The translations under genes were made by a program, and so were the position numbers. From Micromonospora echinospora (GTDB lineage Bacteria; Actinomycetota; Actinomycetes; Mycobacteriales; Micromonosporaceae), in contig NZ_JACHJC010000001.1 of assembly GCF_014203425.1 (NCBI RefSeq), positions 3,100,001 to 3,164,000 of the forward strand: a stretch of DNA of 64,000 nt. The letters are read 5' to 3'. Under the pieces are notes generated by a model. It was not told the origin of the DNA. It made no database searches and was given only the letters and a program-made list of their open reading frames with translations. This document shows, piece after piece, positions 44,369-56,476 of the stretch; position 1 is the stretch's first letter, and the number at the start of each line of letters is the position of its first letter.

Positions 44369-44830
44369 GTGAGTGGTGGAGAGATCGCTGCGCTGATCGC
44401 GGCCGGCGCGTTCCTGATGCTGGTGCTCGTGCTGGCGGTGCCGATCCTGCGGCTGCGGCACACCGTGGACGCGACGACCCGCATGATCACCGAGGTGAAC
44501 GAGCGCACCGCGCCGTTGCTCGGTGACGTGAACACCACGGTGAAGAACGTCAACGTGGCGCTGGAGCAGGTGCAGACCTCGCTGGACGGGGTGAACCTGC
44601 AGCTCGCCAAGGTGGACACCATGACCAGCCACGCGCAGAACGTCACCGCGAACGTGGCGAACCTGGCCACCGTGGTCTCGGCCGCCGCCGCGAACCCGCT
44701 GGTCAAGGTGGCCGCGTTCGGGTACGGCGTGCGCCGGGCCGCGTCCGCGCGCCGGCACGCCGAGACCGAGCGCGAGGTGCGCGACACCATCAAGCAGCAG
44801 CGCCGGGCCGCCAAGCGCGGCAACCGCTGA
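44369..44830 (+). CDS. DUF948 domain-containing membrane protein
   Basis: A 153-aa protein with one N-terminal TM helix (IAALIAAGAFLMLVLVLAVPIL) and a long heptad-like helical region (residues about 30-100; TVDATTRMITEVNERTAPLL, NTTVKNVNVALEQVQTSL) expected to form a coiled coil. The tail is basic. DUF948 proteins are common in Gram-positives and loosely linked to envelope stress, with no defined activity. The GTG start follows GAGGAGG. It is next to DUF6167 and alaS in an arrangement conserved in actinobacteria. Confidence 0.9.
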   Translation: MSGGEIAALIAAGAFLMLVLVLAVPILRLRHTVDATTRMITEVNERTAPLLGDVNTTVKNVNVALEQVQTSLDGVNLQLAKVDTMTSHAQNVTANVANLATVVSAAAANPLVKVAAFGYGVRRAASARRHAETEREVRDTIKQQRRAAKRGNR

Positions 44831-44861
44831 CCTCGACCGGCGTACGCGGGAGGATGAGAGC

Positions 44862-45167
44862 ATGAGGCGGTTGTTCTGGCTGGGCATCGGGCTGGCCGTG
44901 GGCGTCCTGGTGGTGCGCAAGGCCACCCGGACGGCGCAGGCGTACACCCCGGCGGGCATCGCGAGCGGGCTGTCCGAGTCCGCCGGCGGTCTGGTCGAGT
45001 CGCTGCGGGCGTTCGTGGACGACGTCCGGGTCGGCATGGCCGAGCGTGAGCAGGAGATCCACGAGGCCTTCGCCCGCGGCGAGGCGTACGACGACCAGTT
45101 CGCCGAGCTGCGGGAGGACCCGCGGATCGGCGATCGAGAGATTTTCCCGGAGGACCACCAGCGATGA
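44862..45167 (+). CDS. DUF6167-like small membrane protein
   Basis: A 101-aa protein with one N-terminal TM helix ([15 protein letters not shown]) and an amphipathic, acidic C terminus ([19 protein letters not shown]) that may be a short coiled coil. Function unknown. The last codons overlap alaS by four bases (ATGA), so its translation is coupled to alanyl-tRNA synthetase. The family name is given from the conserved position and pattern before alaS and is moderately sure. Confidence 0.8.
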   Translation: MRRLFWLGIGLAVGVLVVRKATRTAQAYTPAGIASGLSESAGGLVESLRAFVDDVRVGMAEREQEIHEAFARGEAYDDQFAELREDPRIGDREIFPEDHQR

Positions 45168-47845
45168 AGACGGCGGAGATCAAGCGGCGGTTCCTCGCCC
45201 ACTTCGAGGCGAACGGGCACACCGTGGTGCCGTCCGCTCCGCTGCCCGCCATCAGCGACCCGAACCTGCTGTTCATCAACGCGGGCATGGTGCAGTTCGT
45301 GCCCTACTTCCTGGGCCAGCAGGCCCCGCCGTACGCGCGGGCGACGAGCGTGCAGAAGTGCATCCGTACGCCGGACATCGACGAGGTCGGCAAGACCAGC
45401 CGGCACGGCACGTTCTTCCAGATGAACGGCAACTTCTCCTTCGGTGACTACTTCAAGTCCGGGGCGATCCCGCTCGCCTGGGACCTGGCCACGAAGTCGG
45501 TCGAGGCGGGCGGCTTCGGCCTGGACCCGGAGCGGATCTGGGCCACCGTCTACCTGGACGACGACGAGGCGTACGACATCTGGCGTGCCACCGGCGTGCC
45601 GGCCGAGCGGATCGTGCGCCGGGGCAAGGCCGACAACTTCTGGTCGATGGGCATCCCCGGCCCGTGCGGCCCGTGCTCCGAGCTGTACTACGACCGCGGC
45701 CCGGCCTACGGCCGCGAGGGCGGCCCGGAGGTCGACGAGGACCGCTACCTGGAGTTCTGGAACCTCGTCTTCATGCAGTTCGAGCGCGGCCCGGGCGCCG
45801 GCAAGGAGGACTTCCCGATCCTCGGTGACCTGCCGGCGAAGAACATCGACACCGGCATGGGCCTGGAGCGGATGGCCTCGCTGCTGCAGGGCGTGGACAA
45901 CCTCTACGAGATCGACGAGGTCCGGCCGATCCTGGACAAGGCCGCCGAACTGACCGGCAAGCGCTACGGCGTGCACTCCGGTCACGCGGCGAACGAGTCG
46001 CACCCGGACGACGTGCGGCTGCGGGTGATCGCCGACCACGTGCGCACCTCGCTGATGCTCATCGGCGACGGCGTGACCCCGTCGAACGAGGGCCGGGGCT
46101 ACGTGCTGCGCCGGATCATGCGCCGCGCGATCCGGGCCGTTCGGCTGCTCGGCTACCAGGACCGGGCGCTGCCGGAGCTGCTGCCGGTGGCGCGCGACTG
46201 CATGGCGCCGTCTTACCCGGAGCTGGCCGAGGACTTCGGCCGGATCTCCCAGTACGCGTACGCCGAGGAGGACGCGTTCCTGGCCACGCTGCGCGCCGGC
46301 ACCACCATCCTGGACACCGCCATCGCCGAGACCAAGTCGGCGGGCAAGGCGGCGCTCTCCGGTGACAAGGCGTTCCAGCTGCACGACACGTACGGCTTCC
46401 CGATCGACCTGACCCTGGAGATCGCGGCCGAGCAGGGGTTGCAGGTCGACGCGGAGGGCTTCCGCCGGCTGATGGCCGACCAGCGCAGCCGGGCCAAGGC
46501 CGACGCGCAGGCCCGCAAGACCGGGCACACCGACGTGTCGGCGTACCGGTCGGTGCTCGACGGCGGCGGGCCGGTGGAGTTCACCGGCTACACGGAGCTG
46601 AGCCGCGAGTCCCGGGTGCGCGCGCTGCTGTCCGGCGGCGCCGCTGTCTCCGCCGCGGTGGAGGGCGACACGATCGAGCTGGTGCTCGACACCACCCCGT
46701 TCTACGCCGAGGGCGGCGGGCAGCAGCCCGACCAGGGGCTCATCACCGTCGGCGGCGGCCAGGTCGAGGTCTTCGACGTGCAGCAGCCGGTGCCCGGCCT
46801 GATCGTGCACCGGGCCAAGGTGGTGCGCGGCGAGGTGCGCTCCGGGGAGACCGGGTACGCCGAGATCGACGTGTCCCGCCGCCGGGCGATCTCCCGCTCG
46901 CACACCGCGACGCACCTGGTGCACCAGACGATGCGCAACTTCCTCGGTGAGTCGGCCACCCAGGCAGGTTCGCTGAACGCGCCGGGCCGGCTGCGGTTCG
47001 ACTTCAACACCCCGACGGGTGTGGCGCCGAGCGTGCTGCACGACGTGGAGCAGCAGGTGAACGAGGTGCTCCTGGCCGACCTGGAGGTGCACGCGTTCGT
47101 CACCAGCCAGGAGGAGGCGCGCCGGATCGGGGCGATGGCCCTGTTCGGCGAGAAGTACGGCGAGCGGGTCCGGGTCGTCGAGGTCGGCGACTACGCCCGG
47201 GAGCTGTGCGGCGGCACGCACGTGGCCCGCTCCGCCCAGCTCGGCCTGGTGAAGATCCTCTCCGAGGCGTCGGTGGGCTCCGGGGTACGCCGGATCGAGG
47301 CGCTCGTCGGCATGGACGCGTTCGGCTTCCTGGCCCGCGAGCACCTGCTGGTGTCCCGGCTGGCGGAGCTGTTCCGGGTGCCGGGGGAGCAGGTCGCCGA
47401 CCGGGTGGAGCAGACCGTCACGCAGCTGCGCGACGCGGAGAAGGAGCTGGAGAAGCTGCGCGCCCAGCTCGTGCTCGGCGGGGCCGGCGCCCTGGCCGCG
47501 CAGGCGAAGGACGTGCGCGGCGTCGCGTACGTCGGCACCGAGGCGCCCGAGGGCGCGGCGGCGAACGACGTGCGGACGCTCGCCCAGGAGATCCGGGGCC
47601 GGATCGACGCGGCCCGCCCGGCGGTGGTCGCGGTGGCGGCCCGAGCCAACGGCAAGGCGTCCCTGGTGGTGGCCGTCAACCAGGCTGCCCGGGGCCGGGG
47701 CCTGAGCGCGAAGGACCTCGTGAAGGCGGCGTTCTCCGGCCGGGGCGGCGGCAGCGACGACCTGGCCCAGGGTGGCGGGCTGCCCGCGGCGGAGGCGCCG
47801 AAGCTGCTGGTCACCGTCGAGCAGGCGGTCGCCGGCACGGCATGA
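45164..47845 (+). CDS. alaS: Alanyl-tRNA synthetase
   Basis: An 893-aa enzyme with all standard parts. The aminoacylation domain carries [19 protein letters not shown] and [20 protein letters not shown]. The tRNA-recognition domain includes [16 protein letters not shown]. The editing domain has zinc-site residues in HTATHLVHQ (about 580) and CGGTH (about 682). A C-terminal C-Ala domain with a coiled coil follows ([16 protein letters not shown]). Length is normal. It starts inside the DUF6167 gene. The last codons are repeated 57 bp downstream as part of an 18-bp direct repeat. Confidence 0.97.
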   Translation: MKTAEIKRRFLAHFEANGHTVVPSAPLPAISDPNLLFINAGMVQFVPYFLGQQAPPYARATSVQKCIRTPDIDEVGKTSRHGTFFQMNGNFSFGDYFKSGAIPLAWDLATKSVEAGGFGLDPERIWATVYLDDDEAYDIWRATGVPAERIVRRGKADNFWSMGIPGPCGPCSELYYDRGPAYGREGGPEVDEDRYLEFWNLVFMQFERGPGAGKEDFPILGDLPAKNIDTGMGLERMASLLQGVDNLYEIDEVRPILDKAAELTGKRYGVHSGHAANESHPDDVRLRVIADHVRTSLMLIGDGVTPSNEGRGYVLRRIMRRAIRAVRLLGYQDRALPELLPVARDCMAPSYPELAEDFGRISQYAYAEEDAFLATLRAGTTILDTAIAETKSAGKAALSGDKAFQLHDTYGFPIDLTLEIAAEQGLQVDAEGFRRLMADQRSRAKADAQARKTGHTDVSAYRSVLDGGGPVEFTGYTELSRESRVRALLSGGAAVSAAVEGDTIELVLDTTPFYAEGGGQQPDQGLITVGGGQVEVFDVQQPVPGLIVHRAKVVRGEVRSGETGYAEIDVSRRRAISRSHTATHLVHQTMRNFLGESATQAGSLNAPGRLRFDFNTPTGVAPSVLHDVEQQVNEVLLADLEVHAFVTSQEEARRIGAMALFGEKYGERVRVVEVGDYARELCGGTHVARSAQLGLVKILSEASVGSGVRRIEALVGMDAFGFLAREHLLVSRLAELFRVPGEQVADRVEQTVTQLRDAEKELEKLRAQLVLGGAGALAAQAKDVRGVAYVGTEAPEGAAANDVRTLAQEIRGRIDAARPAVVAVAARANGKASLVVAVNQAARGRGLSAKDLVKAAFSGRGGGSDDLAQGGGLPAAEAPKLLVTVEQAVAGTA

Positions 47846-47905
47846 GCGAACGCACCGAGCGGAGCGAGGGCCGTGAGGGCATGCCCAGCCGGCACGGCAT
47901 GAGCG
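47831..47905. repeat. 18-bp direct repeat at the alaS 3' end
   Basis: An identical 18-bp sequence (GCCGGCACGGCATGAGCG) occurs at 47831-47848, spanning the alaS stop codon, and at 47888-47905. The copied part carries the last codons and the stop. The intervening sequence includes GAGCGGAGCGAG, a short sequence seen often in this kind of genome. Confidence 0.85.
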
Positions 47906-47916
47906 CACCGATCGAC

Positions 47917-47946
47917 GCCAGGGCGGACCACCCGGTCCGCCCTGGC
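47917..47946 (+). terminator. Hairpin between alaS and ruvX
   Basis: A perfect 13-bp stem (GCCAGGGCGGACC and complement) with a four-base loop lies 27 bp before the ruvX GTG. It may be a weak terminator or an attenuator inside the alaS-ruvX-mltG run. Confidence 0.65.
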
Positions 47947-47972
47947 CCGTACCGGCGGGGAGGTGCCCGATA

Positions 47973-48434
47973 GTGGGCGAGCTGTCCCGTGGCGTCCGGC
48001 TGGGCGTCGACGTGGGTCAGGTCCGGGTGGGGGTGGCCCGTTGTGATCCGCACGGCATCCTCGCCACGCCCCTGGTCACGCTGGCCCGCGACCTGACCGC
48101 GGAACCGGACGCGGTGCCCGCCGACATGGCCGAGTTGGTCCGGCTCGCCGCCGAGCACGAGGCGGTGGGGATCGTGGTCGGCTTGCCGATCAACCTCGCC
48201 GGAAAGCACGGGCCCGCGGCGGCGAACGTATCGGCATATGCCAGCCGATTGGCTGATGTAATGAGGCCGATTCCGGTGACGCTGACGGACGAGAGGATGT
48301 CTACCGTCGTCGCGAGTCGTAGGCTGGCCGAACGGGGCGTCCGGGGAAAGCGCCAACGGGCGGTGGTCGACCAGGCCGCCGCGGTGGAGATTCTGCAGAG
48401 CTGGCTGGACGCACAGCGGAGGCGGACGCGATGA
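47973..48434 (+). CDS. ruvX: Holliday junction resolvase-like protein RuvX (YqgF)
   Basis: A 153-aa RNase H-fold protein, proposed to act in Holliday junction resolution or pre-16S rRNA processing. LGVDVGQVRVGVARCD has the first catalytic Asp, VVGLPINLAG the middle strand, TLTDERMST the Glu, and VDQAAAVEILQSWLD the last Asp. GTG start at 47973. It overlaps mltG by four bases (ATGA), and the alaS-ruvX-mltG order is typical of actinobacteria. Confidence 0.95.
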   Translation: MGELSRGVRLGVDVGQVRVGVARCDPHGILATPLVTLARDLTAEPDAVPADMAELVRLAAEHEAVGIVVGLPINLAGKHGPAAANVSAYASRLADVMRPIPVTLTDERMSTVVASRRLAERGVRGKRQRAVVDQAAAVEILQSWLDAQRRRTR

Positions 48435-49630
48435 TCGACGACCTTGACCTGGGCTTCGACGAGCAGGACAGGGGGGATAAGGGCCGGCACCGGCGCGGCG
48501 CGGTGCGCCGACGGCAGGGCAAGTCCGGCGGCGGCCCGGGCAAGACCCTGCTCGCCCTCGCGCTCGCGCTGATCCTGCTGGGCGGCATCGGCGGCGGCGC
48601 GTTCTACGGCTTCGACCGGGTCCAGAACTACTTCGTCACGCCCGACTACGACGGCTCCGGCACCGCCGAGGTGACCGTCGAGATCAAGCAGGGCGCGCTG
48701 CTCGCCGACATGGCCGACGCGTTGGTCGCGGCCGACGTGGTGAAGAGCACCAAGGCGTTCATCGAGGCCGCCGAGGAGAACTCGCGCAGCAAGAACATCC
48801 AGCCTGGCACGTACAAGCTGCGCAAGCAGATGAGCGGCGACGCGGCGGTCGCGGCGATGCTGGACCTCAAGAACCGGATCGTGAACGGGATCACCATCCC
48901 CGAAGGCCTCACCGCGAAGACGGTCTACAAGCGGCTCTCCGAGAAGACCGACATCCCGGTCAAGGACTTCGAGGCGGCGGCGAAGGACCCGATCGCGCTC
49001 GGCGTCCCGGACTGGTGGTTCAAGCGCTCCGACGGCAAGACGGTCAAGCCGTCGATCGAGGGCTTCCTCTTCCCCGACACGTACGAGATCCCGCCGAAGG
49101 CCACCGCCGAGACGGTGCTCAAGCTGATGGTGAACAACTTCCTCACCGTCACCTCGAACATGCAGTACGCCGAGAAGGTGCAGAAGGAACGCGGCGGCAT
49201 CACCCCGTACGAGGCGCTGATCGTCGCCTCGCTCGCGCAGGCCGAGGCCGGCAACAAGGCCGACCTGGGCAAGGTCGCCCGGGTGGCCTACAACCGGGTC
49301 TACGGCGAGTTCGACTGCAACTGCCTGGAGATGGACGTCACCGTCAACTACTACCTGGAACTGACCGGCCAGAAGACCAAGGCGTCCAAGGACATGACGG
49401 CCGCCGAGCTGGACAACCCGAAGAACCCGTACAACCGCAAGCTGCGCGGGCTGGTCCCGTCACCGATCAACAACCCGGGCAAGGAGGCGCTCGAGGGCGC
49501 GCTGAGCCCGCCGCCGGGCAAGTGGCTCTACTTCGTGGCGATCAGCAAGGACGGGCGCTCCGCGTTCGCCGAGACCTACGACGAGCAACTGCGCAACGAG
49601 CGGAAGGCCAAGGAGGCCGGGATCATCTGA
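48431..49630 (+). CDS. mltG: Endolytic murein transglycosylase MltG (YceG)
   Basis: A 399-aa membrane-bound enzyme that cuts nascent peptidoglycan strands. The cytoplasmic N terminus is charged; one TM helix follows (KTLLALALALILLGGIGGGAF, about 38-60). A LysM-like YceG N-domain comes next, then the catalytic domain with SIEGFLFPDTYEIP and ITPYEALIVASLAQAEAG, in which the usual ASxxExE segment appears as ASLAQAEA with only one Glu. YNRKLRGLVPSPINNPG completes the family pattern. Start overlaps ruvX and the stop overlaps aroE, so it is embedded in a translational chain. Confidence 0.95.
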   Translation: MIDDLDLGFDEQDRGDKGRHRRGAVRRRQGKSGGGPGKTLLALALALILLGGIGGGAFYGFDRVQNYFVTPDYDGSGTAEVTVEIKQGALLADMADALVAADVVKSTKAFIEAAEENSRSKNIQPGTYKLRKQMSGDAAVAAMLDLKNRIVNGITIPEGLTAKTVYKRLSEKTDIPVKDFEAAAKDPIALGVPDWWFKRSDGKTVKPSIEGFLFPDTYEIPPKATAETVLKLMVNNFLTVTSNMQYAEKVQKERGGITPYEALIVASLAQAEAGNKADLGKVARVAYNRVYGEFDCNCLEMDVTVNYYLELTGQKTKASKDMTAAELDNPKNPYNRKLRGLVPSPINNPGKEALEGALSPPPGKWLYFVAISKDGRSAFAETYDEQLRNERKAKEAGII

Positions 49631-50442
49631 TGGCCGATCCCCGCCGCGCCGCGGTGGTCGGCAAGCCGATCGCCCACTCGCTCTCCCCGGTGATCCACAC
49701 CGCCGGGTACGCGGCGGCCGGGCTGACCGGCTGGTCGTACACCCGGATCGAAGCCGGCGCCGACGAGATGCCCGGCCTGGTCGCGGGCCTCGGCCCGGAG
49801 TGGGCCGGGCTGTCAGTGACCATGCCGGGCAAGGAGGCGGCGCTCGCGCTGGCCGACGAGGTCGCGCCGGTCGCCGCCGCCGTCGGCGCCGCCAACACGC
49901 TGGTACGCCGCCGCGACGGCACCTGGTACGCGGACAACACCGACGTCACCGGCATGGTCGAGGTGCTCACCGGCGCCGGCTGCGTGGCCGGGGCGGTGGT
50001 CACCGTGCTCGGCGCGGGTGGCACCGCCCGGGCGGCCGTCGCGGCGGCGGCCCGGATCGGGGCGGCCGAGGTGACTGTGGTGGCCCGCAGCCCGGAGGCG
50101 GTCGACGAGCTGCGCCCGGTCGCGGCGGCCGCCGGCGTTCCGCTGGCCGGGGCCGAGTGGGACGGCGCGCCCGCGCACGCCCGCGCCGACCTGGTGATCT
50201 CCACGGTGCCGAAGGGCGTGGCCGACCCGCTCGCGGACAACTTCGACTGGCGGCCGGAGTCCGTGTTCTTCGACGTCGTCTACGATCCGTGGCCCACGCC
50301 GCTCGCGGCGGCGGCGCTGACTGCCGGGTGCCGGGTGGTCTCCGGGCTGGACCTGCTGCTGGCCCAGGCGTTCGGCCAGTTCGAGCAGTTCACCGGCGTT
50401 CCCGCCCCACGCGCCGCGATGCGCGCCGCCCTGCCGGTGTAA
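49630..50442 (+). CDS. aroE: Shikimate dehydrogenase
   Basis: A 270-aa NADPH-dependent enzyme reducing 3-dehydroshikimate to shikimate. VVGKPIAHSLSPVIH is the substrate-binding segment, VTMPGKEAAL carries the catalytic Lys, and ADNTDVTGM the Asp. LGAGGTARAAV is the Rossmann turn, and STVPKG is typical of the family. It begins in the mltG stop (TGATG overlap). A pair of GC-rich direct repeats follows its stop and separates it from aroC. Confidence 0.95.
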   Translation: MADPRRAAVVGKPIAHSLSPVIHTAGYAAAGLTGWSYTRIEAGADEMPGLVAGLGPEWAGLSVTMPGKEAALALADEVAPVAAAVGAANTLVRRRDGTWYADNTDVTGMVEVLTGAGCVAGAVVTVLGAGGTARAAVAAAARIGAAEVTVVARSPEAVDELRPVAAAAGVPLAGAEWDGAPAHARADLVISTVPKGVADPLADNFDWRPESVFFDVVYDPWPTPLAAAALTAGCRVVSGLDLLLAQAFGQFEQFTGVPAPRAAMRAALPV

Positions 50443-50498
50443 GGAAGGGCCCCTTCTTAACGCCTCAGGTAGAGGAAGGGCCCCTTGTTAACGCCTCA
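50442..50498. repeat. Two copies of a 26-bp repeat with a palindromic core
   Basis: Copies at 50442-50467 and 50473-50498 differ at one base. Each has AGGAAGGGCCCCTT followed by a TTAACGCCTCA end. The GAAGGGCCCCTTC core is palindromic. From memory this sequence is abundant in Micromonospora intergenic regions; a count is needed. It lies directly after the aroE stop. Confidence 0.9.
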
Positions 50499-50598
50499 CC
50501 CATGGAGCGGCAGATCAGCGCGGAGCTGGCCTGTCCGGTGGGCGGGATGCGGCGGGCGGCGTACGCCGGTGACCACCGGGCGTGACACACTGACCGTC

Positions 50599-51777
50599 GT
50601 GTTGCGCTGGCTGACTGCAGGTGAATCGCACGGACCCGCCCTCGTCGCGATGCTGGAGGGCGTACCCGCCGGCATCGAGGTGACCACCGGGGAGATCTCT
50701 GGCGAGCTGGCCCGGCGCCGGCTCGGCTACGGCCGGGGCGCCCGGATGGCGTTCGAGCAGGACGAGGTCGAGATCATCGGCGGGCTCCGGCACGGGGTGA
50801 CGCTCGGCAGCCCGGTGGCGATCCGGGTCGGGAACTCCGAGTGGCCCAAGTGGCGCACCGTGATGGCCGCCGACCCGGTCGACCCGGAGGAACTGGCGAG
50901 CCAGGCCCGCAACGCGCCGCTGACCCGTCCCCGCCCGGGTCACGCCGACCTGGCCGGCATGCAGAAGTACGGCCACACCGACGCCCGGCCGATCCTGGAG
51001 CGCGCCAGCGCCCGGGAGACTGCCGCCCGGGTCGCGGTGGGCACCGTCGCCAAGGCGCTCGTCCGTCAGGCGCTCGGCATCGAGATCGTCTCCCACGTGG
51101 TCGAGCTGGGCCCGGTGGCGGTCAAGCCGGGCCTGCGGCCCACGCCGGAGGACGCCGCGCGCATCGACGCCGACCCGCTGCGCTGCCTCGACGCCGAGGC
51201 CAGCGCACGGATGGTCGCCGAGGTCGACGCCGCGAAGAAGGCCGCCGACACGCTCGGTGGCGTGGTCGAGGTGCTGGCGTACGGGGTGCCGCCGGGCCTG
51301 GGCAGCCACGTGCAGTGGGACCGCAAGCTCGACGCCCGCCTGGCCACCGCGCTGATGTCGATCCAGGCGATCAAGGGCGTGGAGATCGGCGACGGGTGGC
51401 AGCAGGCCCGATCGCGCGGCTCGGAGGCGCACGACGAGATCGTGCCCACCGCCACCGGCGTGCGGCGGATCACCGACCGGGCCGGTGGCCTGGAGGGCGG
51501 CATCACCACTGGTGAGCCGCTGCGGGTGAAGGTGGCCATGAAGCCGATCTCCTCGCTGAACCGGGCCCTCGCGACGATCGACGTGACCACGGGCGAGCCG
51601 GCCACCGCGATCAACCAGCGCTCCGACGTGTGCGCGGTGCCGGCGGCGGCGGTGGTGGCCGAGGCGATGGTCGCGCTGGTGCTGGCCGAGGCGGCGGTGG
51701 AGAAGTTCGGCGGCGACTCGGTCGCCGAGATGCGCCGCAACCTGAACGGTTACCTCGACAGCCTGGTGATCAAATGA
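50599..51777 (+). CDS. aroC: Chorismate synthase
   Basis: A 392-aa FMN-dependent enzyme making chorismate from [15 protein letters not shown] carries the conserved His near the N terminus. [25 protein letters not shown], and GSEAHDEIV are the other signature segments; [12 protein letters not shown] is near the end. The frame is open upstream from 50485, but alignment starts at [12 protein letters not shown], so the GTG at 50599 is taken. It overlaps aroK by four bases. Confidence 0.96.
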   Translation: MLRWLTAGESHGPALVAMLEGVPAGIEVTTGEISGELARRRLGYGRGARMAFEQDEVEIIGGLRHGVTLGSPVAIRVGNSEWPKWRTVMAADPVDPEELASQARNAPLTRPRPGHADLAGMQKYGHTDARPILERASARETAARVAVGTVAKALVRQALGIEIVSHVVELGPVAVKPGLRPTPEDAARIDADPLRCLDAEASARMVAEVDAAKKAADTLGGVVEVLAYGVPPGLGSHVQWDRKLDARLATALMSIQAIKGVEIGDGWQQARSRGSEAHDEIVPTATGVRRITDRAGGLEGGITTGEPLRVKVAMKPISSLNRALATIDVTTGEPATAINQRSDVCAVPAAAVVAEAMVALVLAEAAVEKFGGDSVAEMRRNLNGYLDSLVIK

Positions 51778-52283
51778 GCACCCGGCCGGTCTGCGTGCTG
51801 GTCGGTGCGCCCGGCTCCGGCAAGACCACTGTCGGCACGGCGCTGGCCGAGGCGCTCGGCGTCGACTTCCGGGACACCGACGCCGACATCGAGAACCTCG
51901 CCGGCAAGCCCATCCCGGAGATCTTCGTGGACGAGGGGGAGGAGCACTTCCGTACCCTCGAACGGGCCGCCGTGGCGGCGGCGCTCGCGTCGCACGCGGG
52001 CGTGCTCGCGCTCGGCGGCGGCGCGGTCCTGGCCGAGGAGAACCGGGCCGCGCTGATCGGCCACACCGTGGTGCACCTGTCGGTGGAGCTGCCGGACGCG
52101 GTCAAGCGGATCGGTCTGGGCGCCGGGCGGCCGCTGCTCGCGCTGAACCCGCGCGCCACGCTCAAGCACCTGATGGACCAGCGCCGCCCGCTCTACGCCG
52201 AGGTGGCGACCGCGACCGTGGTGACGGACGGGCGTACCCCGGAAGAGCTGGCTGCGGAGATCGCCGCGCTGCTCAAGCCCTGA
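51774..52283 (+). CDS. aroK: Shikimate kinase
   Basis: A 169-aa ATP-dependent kinase forming shikimate 3-phosphate. [12 protein letters not shown] is Walker [10 protein letters not shown] the DxD magnesium/shikimate motif, FRTLER the shikimate-binding Arg region, and LALGGGAVL the GGG motif. RRPLYAEVA includes the lid arginine. It starts in the aroC stop (ATGA). A convergent reverse-strand pair follows, interrupting the shikimate cluster before aroB. Confidence 0.96.
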   Translation: MSTRPVCVLVGAPGSGKTTVGTALAEALGVDFRDTDADIENLAGKPIPEIFVDEGEEHFRTLERAAVAAALASHAGVLALGGGAVLAEENRAALIGHTVVHLSVELPDAVKRIGLGAGRPLLALNPRATLKHLMDQRRPLYAEVATATVVTDGRTPEELAAEIAALLKP

Positions 52284-52315
52284 CAACCGCCCGCCCCGCC
52301 GTGTCCGGCTCCCTC

Positions 52316-52406
52316 GGTGGAACGCCGTGGGTGTCTCCCGAGCGTTTTGGCACCCGTGGCGTTCCAGTCGGCGTGCATGACGCCGGTGGGTGGAACGCCA
52401 TGGGCG
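52316..52406. repeat. GGTGGAACG palindrome, copy 2, plus a third half-copy
   Basis: Arms 52316-52335 and 52349-52366 pair with few mismatches (GGTGGAACGCCGTGGGTG and complement). A further half-copy GGGTGGAACGCCATGGGCG is at 52388-52406. The arms match those at 38091-38145. The element lies between the convergent aroK and CtaG-like genes. Confidence 0.85.
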
Positions 52407-52438
52407 GGTGAGAAGGCGCACCGGCCAGGTCCGGCCGG

Positions 52439-53223
52439 TCAGGCGTTGGCCGCAACGGCCCCGGCCGCCCGGCGTCGAGGGCTCCGCTCCGGTCGCCAGG
52501 TGGCGAGCAGCGCGAGCGCCAGCGCGATCTCGGCCAGGTCGCCGAGGTAGTACATGAGCGTGGCGCCGGCCCGCAGCTCGGCTGCGGTGGCCGGCACGTC
52601 CACGAACAGCCCGGCGTAGAGCAGCTGGGCGATGGTCGCGTGCGCGGCCACCCCGACCCCGATCACCACCAGCCGCACCGGTACGCGCGGGCGGTGCGGG
52701 CCCGGATCCGGACCGGCGATCGACCAGGCGAACAGGCAGCCGCTGAGCAGGAAGTGCACGTTCACCAGCGTGTGCAGGGCCGGGCTGTCCAGTGTGGCCC
52801 GGTACAGCGGGGTGAGGTAGAGCAGCCAGAGTCCGCCCGCGGTCAGCAGCAGCCCGGTCACCGGGTGGCCGAGCACCCGCGCGACGGGATGCCGCAGCAG
52901 GTGGACCAGGGCCCGGCCGGTACGCCGGTCCAGCGTGCGCAGCAGCAACGTGACCGGCGCGCCGAGCACCAGCGCCAGCGGCGCCAGCATGCCGATCAGC
53001 AGGTGCTGCCACATGTGCCCGACGAAGTCGCCGGCGGGCCACAGCAGCCCCGCCGCCAGCAGCAGCGCGCCCAGCCCGAAGCTCGCCGTCCGGGCGTGCG
53101 GCCAGCCCGGCCCGCCCGGGTCACGCAGCCGCAACGCGGCGGCCAGGTACGCCCAGAACAGCGCCGCCGGGACCAGCGCGGTCGCCGGGAAGCCGCCGTC
53201 GGCGTGCCCGGCGTGGGCCAGGC

Positions 53224-53227
<4 letters not shown>
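52439..53227 (-). CDS. CtaG-like (caa3-type cytochrome oxidase assembly) membrane protein
   Basis: A 262-aa protein with about seven TM segments. DFVGHMWQHLLIGMLAPLAL has the conserved His pair, and further His occur in NVHFLLSG and HATIAQLLYAG; these match the caa3_CtaG family linked with copper delivery to cytochrome oxidase. It starts at GTG 53227 (VSLAHAGHADGG) within the stop of the DUF2243 gene, so the two are translated as a pair. No oxidase subunit genes are near. A copper or heme role is family-based inference. Confidence 0.88.
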
Positions 53228-55372
<2,145 letters not shown>

Positions 55373-55458
55373 GCCGGTCCGTTCCGCGGCGCGAGTCCGA
55401 TTCGACAGGGCGAGTAGACTTGGACGGTCTGTCCGCCAATTGATGATCAAGGCAGGAA

Positions 55459-56016
55459 ATGGCCACCACCAACGACCTGAAGAACGGCCTGGTACTCAAC
55501 CTGGACGGCGAGCTGTGGGCCGTCGTCGAGTTCCAGCACGTCAAGCCCGGTAAGGGTGGTGCCTTCGTGCGCACCACGCTGAAGAACGTGCTGTCCGGCA
55601 AGGTGGTCGACAAGACCTTCAACGCGGGCACCAAGGTCGAGACCGCGACCGTGGACAAGCGCACCATGCAGTACCTGTACGCCGACGGCGAGGACTACGT
55701 CTTCATGGATCTGGAGACGTTCGACCAGATCACCGTCCCCGGCGCCACCGTCGGCGAGGCCGCCAACTACCTCCTCCCCGAGGCCGAGGCGACTGTCGCC
55801 ACCCACGAGAGCGTGCCGCTGTACATCGAGCTGCCGACCTCGGTCGTGCTCGAGGTCACCTACACCGAGCCGGGCCTGCAGGGCGACCGGTCGACCGGCG
55901 GCAACAAGCCGGCCACCGTCGAGACCGGCGCGACCGTGCAGGTGCCGCTGTTCATCACCACCGGTGAGAAGATCAAGGTCGACACCCGCGACGGCCGTTA
56001 CCTCGGCCGAGCCTGA
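55459..56016 (+). CDS. efp: Elongation factor P
   Basis: A 185-aa translation factor that rescues ribosomes stalled at polyproline. [15 protein letters not shown] carries the modifiable Lys near residue 32-35. Three beta-barrel domains are complete; [16 protein letters not shown] starts the middle one. EF-P matters here because several neighbours (the 41 kb protein, SecD insert) are polyproline-rich. ATG start after CAGGAAA. The stop overlaps nusB by one base. Confidence 0.96.
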   Translation: MATTNDLKNGLVLNLDGELWAVVEFQHVKPGKGGAFVRTTLKNVLSGKVVDKTFNAGTKVETATVDKRTMQYLYADGEDYVFMDLETFDQITVPGATVGEAANYLLPEAEATVATHESVPLYIELPTSVVLEVTYTEPGLQGDRSTGGNKPATVETGATVQVPLFITTGEKIKVDTRDGRYLGRA

Positions 56017-56450
56017 TGGCTGAGGGTCCCAAGCAGCAGATGCCCGCGCGTCGCAAGGCGCGTAAGCGGGCGCTGGACGTGCTCTTCGAGGCCGATCTGC
56101 GGGACCGCCCGCCGGTCGAGGTGCTCGCCGGCTACCTGGAGCGGATCGAGCAGCCGCGCCCCGACCACCTCGGCTACGCGGTCGGGCTGGTCGAGGGCGT
56201 GGCGGCGCACCTCGACCGGATCGACGAGACGATCGCCAGCTACGCCGAGGGGTGGACGCTGGCCCGGATGCCGGTGGTCGACCGCAACCTGGCCCGGATC
56301 GCCGTGTACGAGCTGCTCTACGTCGACGAGATCGACGACGCGGTGGCGATCAGCGAGGCGGTGGAGCTGGCCCGGCAGATGTCGACAGACGACTCGCCCC
56401 GCTTCCTCAACGGCATCCTCGGCCGGATCGCCGAGTACGCCTCCCGCTGA
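56016..56450 (+). CDS. nusB: Transcription antitermination protein NusB
   Basis: A 144-aa all-helical protein that pairs with NusE (ribosomal protein S10) at rRNA antitermination sites. ARRKARKRALDVLFEADLR is the basic N-terminal helix, and PVVDRNLARIAVYELLY plus AISEAVELARQMSTDDSPRFLNGILGRI are conserved. The ATG overlaps the efp stop. It is followed by a strong terminator, convergent with bldD. Confidence 0.96.
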   Translation: MAEGPKQQMPARRKARKRALDVLFEADLRDRPPVEVLAGYLERIEQPRPDHLGYAVGLVEGVAAHLDRIDETIASYAEGWTLARMPVVDRNLARIAVYELLYVDEIDDAVAISEAVELARQMSTDDSPRFLNGILGRIAEYASR

Positions 56451-56476
56451 GCCCCGCGCTCCGCGCCGCGACGACG

